The notes below the pieces were generated by a model, which saw only the letters and a list, made by a program, of their open reading frames with translations, did no database searches and was not told the DNA's origin. From NCBI RefSeq assembly GCF_042767895.1, contig NC_091582.1, forward strand, positions 25,181,897 through 25,193,199: a stretch of DNA of 11,303 nt, written 5' to 3'. A program made the translations under genes and the position numbers. This document shows, piece after piece, positions 1 to 8,397 of this stretch (the stretch's first letter is position 1; the number at the start of each line of letters is the position of its first letter). Source of the DNA: Penaeus vannamei (lineage: Eukaryota > Arthropoda > Malacostraca > Decapoda > Penaeidae).

Positions 1-198
1 ACCCACCCTCAAAGGCCATGCTACTTTTAAACCCTCGTCCTCCAACCTATAACCCACTTTCAACCCACCCTTATCTCTTATTCTCTAACACCCAACCCAC
101 GGTCATCCTTCCACCATTCCTACCCCACTCTCCAACACTAAACCCACTCTCCACCCCAACTCCAACGCCCCTTCACCCCCCTCCTCCAACCCCCCCCC
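1..198. repeat. Degenerate C-rich leader of the adjoining minisatellite
   Basis: The plus strand is rich in C with scattered CAACCC and CCACTC words. It resembles the downstream 25 bp array but the spacing is irregular and T/A interruptions are common, so it looks like a decayed edge of that array. The open frame running through it is mostly Pro, Thr, His and Ser and is explained by the absence of stop codons in CCA/CCC/ACC repeats. Confidence 0.6.
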
Positions 199-567
199 AA
201 CCCACCTTCACGCCCATCCCTCCAACCCACCCCAAACCTACCCCGACCCACCCTCATCCCCACTTTTCATCCCAACCCACCCCAACCCACCTTCATGCCC
301 CCTCCTCCAACCCACCTTCACCCCCCCTCCTCCAACCCATCCTCATCCCCCAACCCCCAACCCACCCCATCCTCCCACCCCCGACCCACCCTCATCCCCC
401 CCACCCCCAACCCACCCCATCCCCCCTCCTCCAACCCACCCTCATCCCCTCCTCCTCCAACCCACCCCATCCCCCCTCCTCCGACCCACCCTCATCCCCC
501 AACCCCCAACCCACCCCATCCCCCAACCCCCAACCCACCCTCTACCCCCTCCCACCCACCCCTCTAA
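199..567. repeat. C-rich minisatellite with two alternating ~25 bp monomers
   Basis: The word AACCCAC (or GACCCAC, AACCCAT) begins at 199, 224, 245, 274, 309, 334, 359, 383, 409, 433, 459, 483, 508 and 532. From 309 onward the step is 24-26 bp. Monomers starting at 359, 409, 459 and 508 continue as CCCCATCC. Those at 334, 383, 433, 483 and 532 continue as CCTCATCC or a variant. The true repeat unit is therefore a dimer of about 50 bp. Open frames here are repeat translations. The minus strand is G-rich and could form quadruplexes; that is inference. Confidence 0.9.
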
Positions 568-897
568 ACCACGCCACCCTCTGTCTTCTGTGTAAACAAA
601 GATTATGTCCTTTTGTGTTGGAATATTTCCTCCAGGGGGCGCGAGGCGGGGGTTGGGGGGGAAGGGGGGGAGGGGGAGGTAATGAGGTTCTATTACTCCC
701 CCATTATCCCCTCCCCATTCCCCCCCGCCCCCCATTACCGCCCCTCCCCCTCCTGTGTTGGTTATTCACACCTCGATTTTGATTTTCTTTTTTTTTATCA
801 ACTTCCCGATTGTGAGTCTAATGACGAGAGTCAATAAGGACTCATTTTGCCCGCCCCGGTTTCCTCTTCCCTTTAATTTTGTGTCTTGAAGCGCTTT
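568..897. other. Mostly unique interval, no gene seen
   Basis: This stretch separates the C-rich array from the first purine block. Apart from the G-rich and C-rich arms at 664-753 it is not a simple repeat. It contains a T run near 788-797 and a short near-palindrome, TTGAAGCGCTTTCAA, near 886-900. Frames on both strands are short and biased toward Pro or Gly. I see no gene, RNA or clear regulatory site. Confidence 0.6.
664..753. repeat. Nested G-rich/C-rich inverted repeat
   Basis: The plus-strand arm at 664-684 (runs of G ending GGTAATG) is complementary at 17 of 21 positions to 733-753 (starting CATTACC then C runs). Inside it, 672-683 (GGGGGAGGTAAT) pairs with 692-702 (ATTACTCCCCC) with one bulged G and an 8-base loop. 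The two foldings share the left arm and exclude each other. Length and pairing were counted by eye; any function is unknown. Confidence 0.6.
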
Positions 898-1455
898 CAA
901 AGGGAGGGGGAGGGGGGGGGGGAGGGGGAGTGGGAAGATAGATGAGGAAGGGGATTTAGGTAGAGGGGGGGTGGGGAGTAGGGACGTAGGGGGGGAGGAA
1001 GAAGGAGAAAGGTGAGAGGGGAGAAGAGAGAAGGAAAGAGAGGAGAGAAAAGAGAGGGAGGAGAAAGAAGGGGAAGGGAGAGAAAGGAAAGGAGAGGAAA
1101 AGAGAAAAGGAATGAAAGAGGAAAGGAGAGAGAAGGCAAGAAGAGAGAAGGTAAAGAAGAAAGACGAAGAAGACAAAGAGGAGGAGGAAGAAGAATAAAT
1201 GTGATAGAATGAAGGAATAAGAGCATGGGGGAACTTAGAAGGGGGGGGGGACAGGGGCCAACGGCAGGGTGAGGAAGAGAAGAAGAAGCAATGAAAGAAG
1301 AAGAAGCAATAGAAAGAAAAATGAACATCGAAAGCCGGAGAAAGCTTAGAAAGAGCAACAGGGAATAAACAACAGGGATAGAGGAAGGGAGAAGAAGGAG
1401 TAATGGGGAGAGGGGGAGGAGGGGAAGACCAGAGAAGGGGAGGAGGGGAAGAAGG
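898..1455. repeat. Purine-rich (GGGA/GAAA) tract
   Basis: Almost every plus-strand base is A or G for about 300 bp from 901, with words such as GGGGAGG, GAGAGAAGA and GGAAAGGA and no fixed period that I can see. Between about 1198 and 1380 the tract is interrupted by more pyrimidines and a run of ten G near 1241-1250, then purine bias resumes to about 1455. Long frames on both strands are Arg/Glu/Gly/Lys or Ser/Pro/Leu runs and are not genes. Homopurine DNA of this kind can form triplex structures. Confidence 0.85.
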
Positions 1456-1562
1456 CACTGATTATCTCCACGGTGGGTAATCTGTGTGGATTTTTAATAA
1501 AGAGCAGCATTCTCCTGATGGCTCCAGTTTTATCATAGGATTACACGGGCATCAGGACACCA
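1456..1562. other. Short unique gap between purine blocks
   Basis: About 100 bp of ordinary-looking sequence. It contains AATAAA at 1496-1501 and a 7 bp inverted repeat, CCTGATG at 1514-1520 and CATCAGG at 1550-1556, with a 29-base loop. AATAAA alone does not support a transcript end. No coding potential is visible. Confidence 0.5.
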
Positions 1563-2117
1563 GCGGGGAGAAATGGGGAATGGGGGGAGGGAGGGAGAGG
1601 AAAGTGGAGGGAGGGAGGGAGGGGAGAGGGGAGGGAGAAGTAAGGGGAGGGAGGGAGGGAGAAATGGGGAATGGGGGGAGGGGAGGGAGAGGAGAGGGAA
1701 GTGGAGGGAGGGGTGAGAGAGGGAGGGGGTGAGGGAGGGAGGGAGGGAGGGAGAAATGGGGAATGGGGGGAGGGGGAGAAATGGGGAATGGGGGGAGGGA
1801 GGGAAGGGAAAGGGAGGAGGGAGGGGTGAGAGAGGGTGAGGGGGTGAGGGAGGGAGGGAGAAATGGGGAATGAAGGGAGGGAGGGGTGAGAGAGGGGGAG
1901 GGAGGGAGAGGGAGAAGGAAGGGAGGGATGGAGGGAGAAATAGGGAATGGGGGGAGAGAGAGGGAAGGAAGGGAGGGAGGGGGAGAGAGGGGGAAGGGGA
2001 GGAAGAGGGAGAGGAGGAAGGAGAGAGAGACAGGCGGAGGATAAGGAAAGAAGGGAAAATGAGAGTTAGGAGAGAATGGAGGGAGCGAGACAGACAGACA
2101 GACAGACAGACAGAGAG
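1563..2117. repeat. Purine-rich minisatellite, ~91 bp spaced core, ending in (CAGA)n
   Basis: The core GAGAAATGGGGAATGGGG or a close variant starts at 1568, 1659, 1751, 1776, 1858 and 1935, giving steps of 91, 92, 25, 82 and 77 bp. Between cores lie GGGAGGGA and GTGAGAGAGGG words. The tract ends with a (CAGA)n array at about 2090-2116. Pro/Ser/Leu frames on the minus strand and Gly/Arg/Glu frames on the plus strand are repeat translations. Confidence 0.85.
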
Positions 2118-2370
2118 AACCATCAACGACCCCCAAAGACCAAAGCACACACAACGACCTCACCAACAACACAGAACGACCTCCCACGACCGATATCCCT
2201 CCCTTCCTGACCTTCCTCGTGGCTTCTTCAAAACGACCCCAAAACACGACCAGCGGCCAGCTCACGACGTCACTGTCATAAGGTCGTTAATAACTGTTCT
2301 TCCTCAAATTGGTTTAACACTCTTCGCTATTCCTTTGAATCGCCGACGCCAGCTCATGCCAGGTGCCTCT
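2118..2370. other. Unique island with scattered ACGACC motifs
   Basis: This is the only clearly non-repetitive stretch between a 1.2 kb purine domain and a 1.2 kb pyrimidine domain. ACGACC occurs at 2126, 2154, 2176, 2186, 2233 and 2246, and its reverse complement GGTCGT at 2282. A CRE-like word, CGACGTCA, lies near 2265-2272. A plus-strand frame runs through it from the purine block, but it carries no motif I recognise and its ends are repeat-encoded. Confidence 0.55.
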
Positions 2371-3595
2371 TCCTATCCTCTCTCTCTCTTCTCCTTCTCT
2401 TCTTCCTCCTTTTCCCTCTCCCTCCCTTCTCTTTCTCTTGCTCTTTCTCTTTTTCCTCGTCCTCCTGCCCTCTCTCTCTCTTCTCCTTCTCCTCTTCCTC
2501 CTTTCCCTCTCCTTCTCCTCTTTCTCCTGCTCTTTCTCTTTCTCCTTGATTTGTCTCCCTCCGTTCTCTTTCTCCTGTTCTTTCTCTTTTTCCTCGTCGT
2601 CCTCCTGCTCTCTCTCTCTTATTCTCTTTTGTCCCATGATCCCTCTCCCTCTCCCTTCCTCATGTTCTCTCTCTCCTTCTCCTCTGTCGCATGATCCCTC
2701 TCCCTCCCTTCTCTTTCTCCTACCCTCCTTTTCCTTCTCTTCCTCGTGCTCTCTCCCTTGCTCCTCTATCTCCTGTTCCCTCTCTCTCCTTCTCCTCTTC
2801 CTCCTGCTCTCTCTCCTTCTCCTATTCCTCCTACTTTCTCTCGCCCTTCTTCTTCCTCTTGTTACACCTCCCCCTCCTCTTCTTCCTCATCTTCCTCCTG
2901 TTTTTTCTCCTTCCCATCCCTTCCTTCTGCTCCCTCTTCTTCTTCTCTTTCTCCTGCCCCCCTCCTCCTCCTTCTAAAACCCTCTCTTCCTTCCTTTCTC
3001 CTGCTCCCTCTTCCCCCTTTCTCTACTACTCCCTCTCTCCCTCCTCTTCATTTTGCTCCCCTTCCTCTTCCTTCTAACCCCCTCTTCCCCATTCCTCATA
3101 TTCCTAATCCCCCTCTTCTTCCTCCTGCTCCCCCCTCCTCTTCTTCTTATCTCCCCCCCCCCCTCCTCTTCCTCCAAGCCCCCTCCGCTTCCTCCTATTG
3201 CTTCCTTCTGTTTTTTCTATTTCTTCTTCCTCCTCGTCTCCTTCTCTATTTCTTCCTCCTCGTCCTTCTTTTTCTTCTTCTTCTTCCCTTCTGTTAGGTT
3301 TCCTTTTCTTTTCACTTCTCATAGTATCTTATTTCTTCTCACTCCTCTTCTTCATTTTCTTCCTCCTCCTCCTCCTCCTCCATGTCCTCCTCCTGCTCCT
3401 CCTCCTGCTTCTCCTCCTCCTCCTCCTTCTCCTCTTCCTTCTCCTCTTCCTTCTCCCCCCTCTCCCTCCTCCTTCCCCTCCTTCTCTTTCCCCACCTCAA
3501 TATCCTCATCTCATTCTATTCCTCCTGTTCTCTTTCTCCCCTTCTCCCTTCCCTCCTTCCCTTCTCCCTCACTTCCCTCATTCGCAAGGGCAATG
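2371..3595. repeat. Pyrimidine-rich (TC/TCC/TTC) tract with minisatellite-like subrepeats
   Basis: More than 1.2 kb of the plus strand is nearly all T and C, with occasional G in CTG or CGT words. Subrepeats are visible: 2427-2460 and 2564-2597 match at 32 of 34 positions (offset 137 bp), and CATGATCCCTCTCCCTC occurs at 2635 and 2690. From 3360 the block becomes TCC/TCT triplets. Several frames are open together and encode Ser/Leu/Pro/Phe runs; these are artefacts, not membrane proteins. Confidence 0.9.
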
Positions 3596-3842
3596 AGAGA
3601 GGAGGGATTAGTTAAGACTCTCTGGGTGGCACTGGGCACTGGGCACTGTACATTAGGTGCCACTCGCTTATTTGATACGCTCCTGGGCACTGTGAAGGAG
3701 ATTTGATTGTTTGTTGTTATTTGTGGTATGTCCGTTTCATTTTTTTTTTTTCAGATTCGTAATATCCAGTTCTGTCTATTAATAATTTTTGATGTATTGC
3801 TTTTTCTTCTTCTTCTTCTTCTTCTTTTCAGAGTCTTAATTC
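3596..3842. other. Unique island with a 7 bp triplet repeat and a CTT array
   Basis: GGCACTG is repeated three times in tandem at 3628-3648 and recurs at 3686-3692. GTGGCAC at 3626-3632 can pair with GTGCCAC at 3657-3663. A T run followed by CAG ends at 3754, and a (TTC)n array at 3804-3828 followed by CAG ends at 3831. Both look like splice acceptors by consensus, but no exon is supported on either side. No gene is seen. Confidence 0.55.
3804..3828. repeat. (TTC)n microsatellite
   Basis: About eight uninterrupted TTC triplets, flanked by T runs, followed by TTTCAG. It is a simple-sequence array in an otherwise unique island. Confidence 0.85.
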
Positions 3843-3924
3843 ATGTTTTGTTTTGTTTTTTTGTCTCTTAATACTTTTCTTTTCGTTGTCCTTCAGTCGC
3901 TTTCTTGTTTTATGTCTATATTTT

Positions 3925-4108
3925 CACTGTCTCTTTCTTTCTCTCTCCTTTCACTGTCTCTCTCTTTACTGTTCACTGTCTCTTTCTATCCCTCTCTTCT
4001 CAGTGTCTCTTTCTCTCCCTCTCTTCTCACTGTCTCTTTCTCTCCCTCTCTCCTCACTGTCTCTTTCTCTCCCTCTCTTCTCACTCTCTTTCTCTCCTCT
4101 ATTTACTG
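3925..4108. repeat. 27 bp pyrimidine-rich minisatellite
   Basis: CACTGTCTCTTTCT or a near variant starts at 3925, 3952, 3974, 4001, 4028, 4055 and 4082. The last five starts are exactly 27 bp apart; one earlier step is 22 bp. Because 27 is divisible by three, all three plus frames stay open and encode 9-residue Ser/Leu/Phe repeats, which accounts for the frames between 3843 and 4519. Confidence 0.9.
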
Positions 4109-4285
4109 TTTCCTAATATATTCCTTATCTCCCAGGGTCTCGCATTTTCATTGTCTCCATATATTTTTTCACAGTTTTATTACGATTTTTATCGCCATTC
4201 TGTATATTCAACTTTTTCACTATTCACCATTTCATGGTCTTTCTATGTTATAATATCATTTTCCCTATCTGTTTTTCAAAATTTG
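4109..4285. other. T-rich unique gap
   Basis: T-rich, non-repetitive sequence between the 27 bp minisatellite and a TC run. I see no coding frame independent of the neighbouring repeats, no RNA gene and no clear signal. Confidence 0.5.
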
Positions 4286-5232
<947 letters not shown>

Positions 5233-6185
5233 TCCCTCCTCTCCCTCCCTCCCTTACCCTTTCTTCCTCTTCTCCCTTTTCCTATCTCTCCTTCCCTCTC
5301 TTTTCCCATTCCTCCTCTCCCTCCCTCCCTTTTCCTATCCCTCCTCTCATTCCTTCTCTTTCCCCATCCCTCCCTCCCTTTCTCCCATTCCTCCTCTCCC
5401 CTTCCTCCCCTTTTCCTCATCCCTCCCTCCCTTTTTTCCCTTCCCCACTCTCTCCCTCCCTCCCTTTCCCCCATCCCTCTCTTTTTTCTTCCCCCGCTCT
5501 CCCACCCTCCCCCTCTTTTCCCATCCCTCATCTCCTTCCCCCTCTTTCCCCCCATCCCTCTCCCTTCTCTCCCTCCCTCCCTCCCTTTTCCCCTCCCTCA
5601 TCTCCCTCCCCCTTTTCCCCTCCCTCCCTTTTCCCCCATCCCTCCTCTCCCTCTCCCCCCCTCCTCTCCCACCCTTCCTCCCTTCTTTTCCCCATCCCTC
5701 ACCTTTTCCCCTCCCTCCCTCCTTTTCCCCTATCCCTCTCCCTTTTCTCCCTCCCTCCTCCTTTCCCTTTTCCCCATCCCTCTCTCTCTCTCCCTTCCCA
5801 TCCCTCCTCTCCCTCCCTCACCGTCCCCCATCCCTTCCTCTCCCTCCTCTTCCCTTTTCCCATGCCTCCCTCTCACTCTCTCTATTTTCCCCATCCTCCT
5901 CTCCTTCCTCCATTTCCCCATCCCTCATCTCCCTCCCTTTCTTCCTCCCTCCCTTTCCCCTCCTATCCCTCCTCTCTTCCCTTGCCTCCCCTCCCTTTCT
6001 CCCATCTATCCTCATCTCCCTCCCTTTCCCTCTATTCTTTTCCCTTTTCCCATCTCTCTCTCTCCTCCTTCCTTCCTCCCTCCCTTTTTCCCTCCCTCCC
6101 TTTCCCCATCATTCCTCACTCCTCTCTTTCCTCCTTCCTCCTTTCCTCCTCTCTCCTTTTCTCTTCCCTCTCCCCATCCCTCCCG
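5233..6185. repeat. Pyrimidine-rich (TCCC)n tract
   Basis: About 950 bp of the plus strand is nearly all C and T, dominated by CTCCCTCCC and TTTTCCCCATCCCTC words at loose 25-35 bp spacing. Plus-strand frames of up to 380 codons are open in two phases across the whole tract and encode Ser/Pro/Leu/Phe only. They are not genes. The complementary minus-strand frames are Gly/Arg/Glu/Lys runs. Confidence 0.9.
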
Positions 6186-6356
6186 TATATCAGCCCCCCG
6201 TCAGACCTTTATCAAGTGTGATGATTTAGAATCCCGCTATCATTTTAATTGGTGTCGCCTGGGATAGCGTCGGTCTTTTCTCGATTATGGCCAATGACAC
6301 AGATCGAGCAGGGGCGCGACGGGAGCCTGACCTGACCCCTGGGCGTGCGGCTGGGT
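6186..6356. other. Unique, CpG-containing interval with CCAAT-type words
   Basis: Non-repetitive sequence with ATTGG at 6248-6252, CCAAT at 6291-6295 and TGACCTGACC near 6328-6337, leading into GGGTGGGCGGGCGTG from 6354. These words are common in animal promoters, but none is specific. No TATA box or supported transcript is present. A minus-strand frame (6245-6757) runs through it, but the GC-rich composition makes long chance frames likely. Confidence 0.4.
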
Positions 6357-6499
6357 GGGCGGGCGTGTGGGAGGGAGGAGGAGTGGAGGAGGAGGGAGTG
6401 GGGAGTGGAGGAGAGAGGAGGTGGGGGACGGAGGGATAGTGGCGTGCAAGAGGGACGTAAGCCTCGGTCAAAAAGGGGAGGGGGAAAGGGAGGGGGGGG
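6357..6499. repeat. G-rich purine tract
   Basis: Plus-strand GGAGGAGG, GTGGAGGAG and long G runs, including about nine consecutive G near 6492-6500, with a short CpG-containing break at 6440-6465. It is shorter and more mixed than the other purine blocks. Quadruplex formation on the plus strand is plausible. Confidence 0.65.
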
Positions 6500-6840
6500 G
6501 GAAGATGTCCTCTTTTGGGTTCGGGTTTTGCGTCCGGTTGAGGGGGATTTCGGAAGGGGTCGTTTCGGCGTTGGATGATTGGGCTTCCGAACGTGGGATC
6601 CGTATCGAGGAGAAGCTCTAAAGAGAAGGGGAATCCGAGTGGGGCGGCGCGGGGTTGTTTGGCGAGGGTCTCTCTCCGTGGGGCATCGGGTGGGCGTCAT
6701 GCTGGGCAGCCGACGCGGGCGGGGTGAGGCAGGCGGAGACCCCCTGCTGCTAGACACAACACAGGGAGACCCGCCGAGGCCGACATGCCACTCGCCATAC
6801 AGCGGGCTCTGTCCTCTCGCCTCGGGCCCGCGCGATGCCC
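6500..6840. promoter_or_regulatory. CpG-rich unique segment, possible regulatory island
   Basis: By hand count there are about 33 CpG dinucleotides in 6481-6840, close to what base composition predicts, whereas most of the window is CpG-poor. The sequence is non-repetitive and GC-rich. It includes GGGGCGGCGCGGGG at 6641-6654 and GGGCGGGG near 6717-6724. Frames exist on both strands but overlap each other and have no recognisable domain. It could be a promoter-proximal island of a gene outside the window, an exon of an unrecognised transcript, or simply unmethylated GC-rich DNA. Confidence 0.3.
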
Positions 6841-7310
6841 TCTGATGCCCACCCTGCTCGGTGTGCCCTGTTCTGCTACGCTCTGTTCTGCTGTTATGTT
6901 TGGCAATGCTTTGGTCTGCTCAGCTATGTTCTTGTGTGTCCTGTTCTGCTGTTATGTCCACCTATGCCCTGTTCCGCTACGCTCTATTCTGCTGTGTTAT
7001 GTTTGGCTATGCCCTGGTCTGATGAGTTTTGTTCTGCTCAATTCTGTTCTTGTGTCTCCTGTTCTGCTGTTATGTTCACCTGTGTTTTTATTCTGCTATG
7101 CTCTACCTTCCTCCTCTGTGCCCTGGCTTGACCTGTTCTGCCCTGTTCCGCTGTTCCCTTTTCTGCTGTACTTTGTTGTACCCTGCCACGTTCTGTCTTG
7201 CTATGCCCTGCCCTGCCCCGTCCTGCTATGCCGTTTCCTACTTCCCCTGCTATGCCCTGACCTTCTTGCTCTGCCTTGTTGCTTTTCCATACTTCTAGCC
7301 GTTATCGCCT
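6841..7310. repeat. CTGTTCTGCTATG-type tandem array with a ~101-118 bp duplication
   Basis: The word CTGTTCTGCT recurs throughout. Two long copies align: 6864-6964 (101 bp) and 6965-7082 (118 bp, the excess being about 17 bp near 7028-7044). Both run from TGCCCTGTT to GTTATGTCCACCT or GTTATGTTCACCT. After 7083 the array decays into shorter ATGCCCTG words. Plus frames at 6785-7324, 6835-7131 and 7029-7298 encode overlapping Cys/Leu/Val-rich strings in different phases, which is the pattern of a stop-poor repeat and not of a protein. Confidence 0.8.
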
Positions 7311-7349
7311 CTCCTTACAACTGATATTCTGCTCTGTCTGTGTAGGTGT
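7311..7349. other. Short unique gap
   Basis: About 40 bp of ordinary sequence between two arrays, with nothing recognisable in it. Confidence 0.4.
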
Positions 7350-7477
7350 GAGGGAGAGACAGACAGACCGACGGACAGACGGACAAACACATACACATGC
7401 TCACACATACACACATACACACACAAACACACACACCAACAAAGAGAGAGGGGGAGGAGGAGGGAGAGATAGAAAGA

Positions 7478-7518
<41 letters not shown>

Positions 7519-7613
7519 GGAGGGAGGGAGAGAGCGAGAGAGAGAGAGCGAGATAGAGAGAGAGCGAGAGAGAGTGATAGAGAGAGGGAGAAAGAGAAAG
7601 AGAGAGAGAGAAA
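7350..7613. repeat. Successive (GACA)n, (CA)n-like and (GA)n arrays
   Basis: GACAGACAGACCGACGGACA at 7355-7384 gives way to CACATACACA words to about 7440 and then GA repeats to 7613 with occasional GAGCGAGA and GGGA variants. The three arrays are contiguous. Frames across them are His/Thr or Arg/Glu runs. Confidence 0.9.
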
Positions 7614-7782
7614 TGAAGAAAGATAGATCGTTTCTGATCACATTTTGAAAATTTTGCAAAGAACCAAGCAGTTCTTGAAGAAGAAAAAAACAGAATGAGA
7701 TTGATTTCAACTTTCTTAGTGTATGCATATAAAGACCGGCGGAGCAGATCTTAATCTTGTTTCTTCTGTCATGAAATCGTGA

Positions 7783-7785
<3 letters not shown>
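7614..7785. other. Unique A/T-rich interval
   Basis: Non-repetitive sequence between a GA array and a TC array. It contains TATAAAG at 7728-7734. The nearest initiator-like TCATGA is at 7769-7774, too far for a standard TATA to start-site distance. No coding frame stands out. Confidence 0.5.
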
Positions 7786-7841
<56 letters not shown>

Positions 7842-7930
7842 AACTCTCTCTCCTCTCTCTCCTCTCTCCTCTCTCCCTCTCTCCCTCCTCCCCCCTCCCC
7901 TCTTCCTCTCTTCCCCTCTTCCTTTCCTCC
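7786..7930. repeat. (TC)n microsatellite passing into TCTCC/CCCTC tract
   Basis: An uninterrupted TC array covers 7786-7840, is broken by AAAC, and then continues as CTCTCCTCTCTCC and C-rich words to about 7930. Confidence 0.95.
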
Positions 7931-7935
7931 CTTTC

Positions 7936-8043
7936 CTTAGCAAAGTCGTTAAACTCACGGTCCACAAGGAATTCTTCCTCTATATCCCATTTTCTTTCTA
8001 AGTCACATAGAGAGAATTCTCTGGTCAAGTTCACAAGCATCAT
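7936..8043 (-). other. Mixed-composition open segment, doubtful coding fragment
   Basis: Reading the minus strand from an ATG at 8043, immediately after an in-frame TAA, gives 36 codons of varied composition (beginning MMLVNLTREFSLCDLERKW, acidic in the middle) before the frame enters the TC tract and becomes Arg/Glu repeats. I recognise no family. A 36-codon gap between stops occurs by chance often enough that this may mean nothing. It could be a relic of an exon. The remaining frame to 7315 is repeat-derived. Confidence 0.12.
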
Positions 8044-8397
8044 TTACCCTTGTAGTCCCAGATTTTTTTTTCGAAAAATGGCGAGCATTTATAACTTACG
8101 TTTTGATCTATTTGATTTCTCCTGTAAAAGAAAAGAAAAAGAAAGCGGTAATAAACAGGGTAATGATAATATTGATAATGATGATACTGATAATGGTATC
8201 ATATCAAATATTATATGATTCCTTTGCTCCAGCAAATATAAGGTCAGATAAACTATATAAGTATGTATTTGACGAATTAATATATTTCTTAAAGACTTTC
8301 CCACATTCAAAGACAGACAATGTAGCCGTATTTACAACCAAAAAATCTAAGAAAAAATTAAATATATCTTAGTCTTCCATAAAAGAGGTTGATTTGA
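8044..8397. other. AT-rich unique island
   Basis: Non-repetitive AT-rich sequence, apart from a short GATAAT-type run at about 8161-8196. It holds open frames on both strands (plus 8103-8372 and minus 8089-8310). Because the two overlap almost fully, at most one can be real. No RNA gene was recognised. Confidence 0.5.
8163..8372 (+). CDS. Small hypothetical open frame, doubtful
   Basis: The frame from the first ATG to TAG gives 69 residues. The first eleven (MIILIMMILIM) come from a GATAAT-type simple run. Residues 12-69 have mixed composition: aromatic and charged residues, then a lysine-rich end (TKKSKKKLNIS). No signal peptide, zinc site or catalytic motif is visible, and I recognise no family. 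In DNA this AT-rich a stop is expected about every 12 codons, so the length is mildly unusual, yet an overlapping minus-strand frame of 73 codons is also open. It may be an exon fragment, a relic of a mobile element, or chance. There is no promoter or splice support. Confidence 0.12.
   Translation: MIILIMMILIMVSYQILYDSFAPANIRSDKLYKYVFDELIYFLKTFPHSKTDNVAVFTTKKSKKKLNIS

Noticed and set aside
1..567. Telomere-like array
   Set aside because: The C-rich monomers do not contain the arthropod telomere repeat CCTAA in tandem. The unit is ~25 bp.
199..567. CRISPR array
   Set aside because: Repeats are contiguous with no unique spacers of regular length, and the sequence context is eukaryotic.
3740..3831. 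Two splice-acceptor-like sites (T run or TTC array followed by CAG, ending at 3754 and 3831)
   Set aside because: Pyrimidine runs are everywhere in this window, so such sites arise by chance. No open exon follows either.
6245..6757. 170-codon minus-strand Pro/Arg/Ser-rich frame through the CpG-rich segment
   Set aside because: GC-rich DNA lowers stop frequency, much of the frame reads a G-rich purine tract, and overlapping plus frames are open too. No motif is recognised.
6785..7324. 179-codon Cys-rich plus-strand frame resembling a membrane protein
   Set aside because: All three phases are open over parts of it and give similar Cys/Leu/Val strings, matching the tandem repeat below. Only about the first 25 residues lie outside the array and they show no domain.
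7728..7774. TATAAAG with an initiator-like TCATGA
   Set aside because: The spacing of about 43 bp from the TATA start to the candidate start base is too long for a usual core promoter, and no gene follows.
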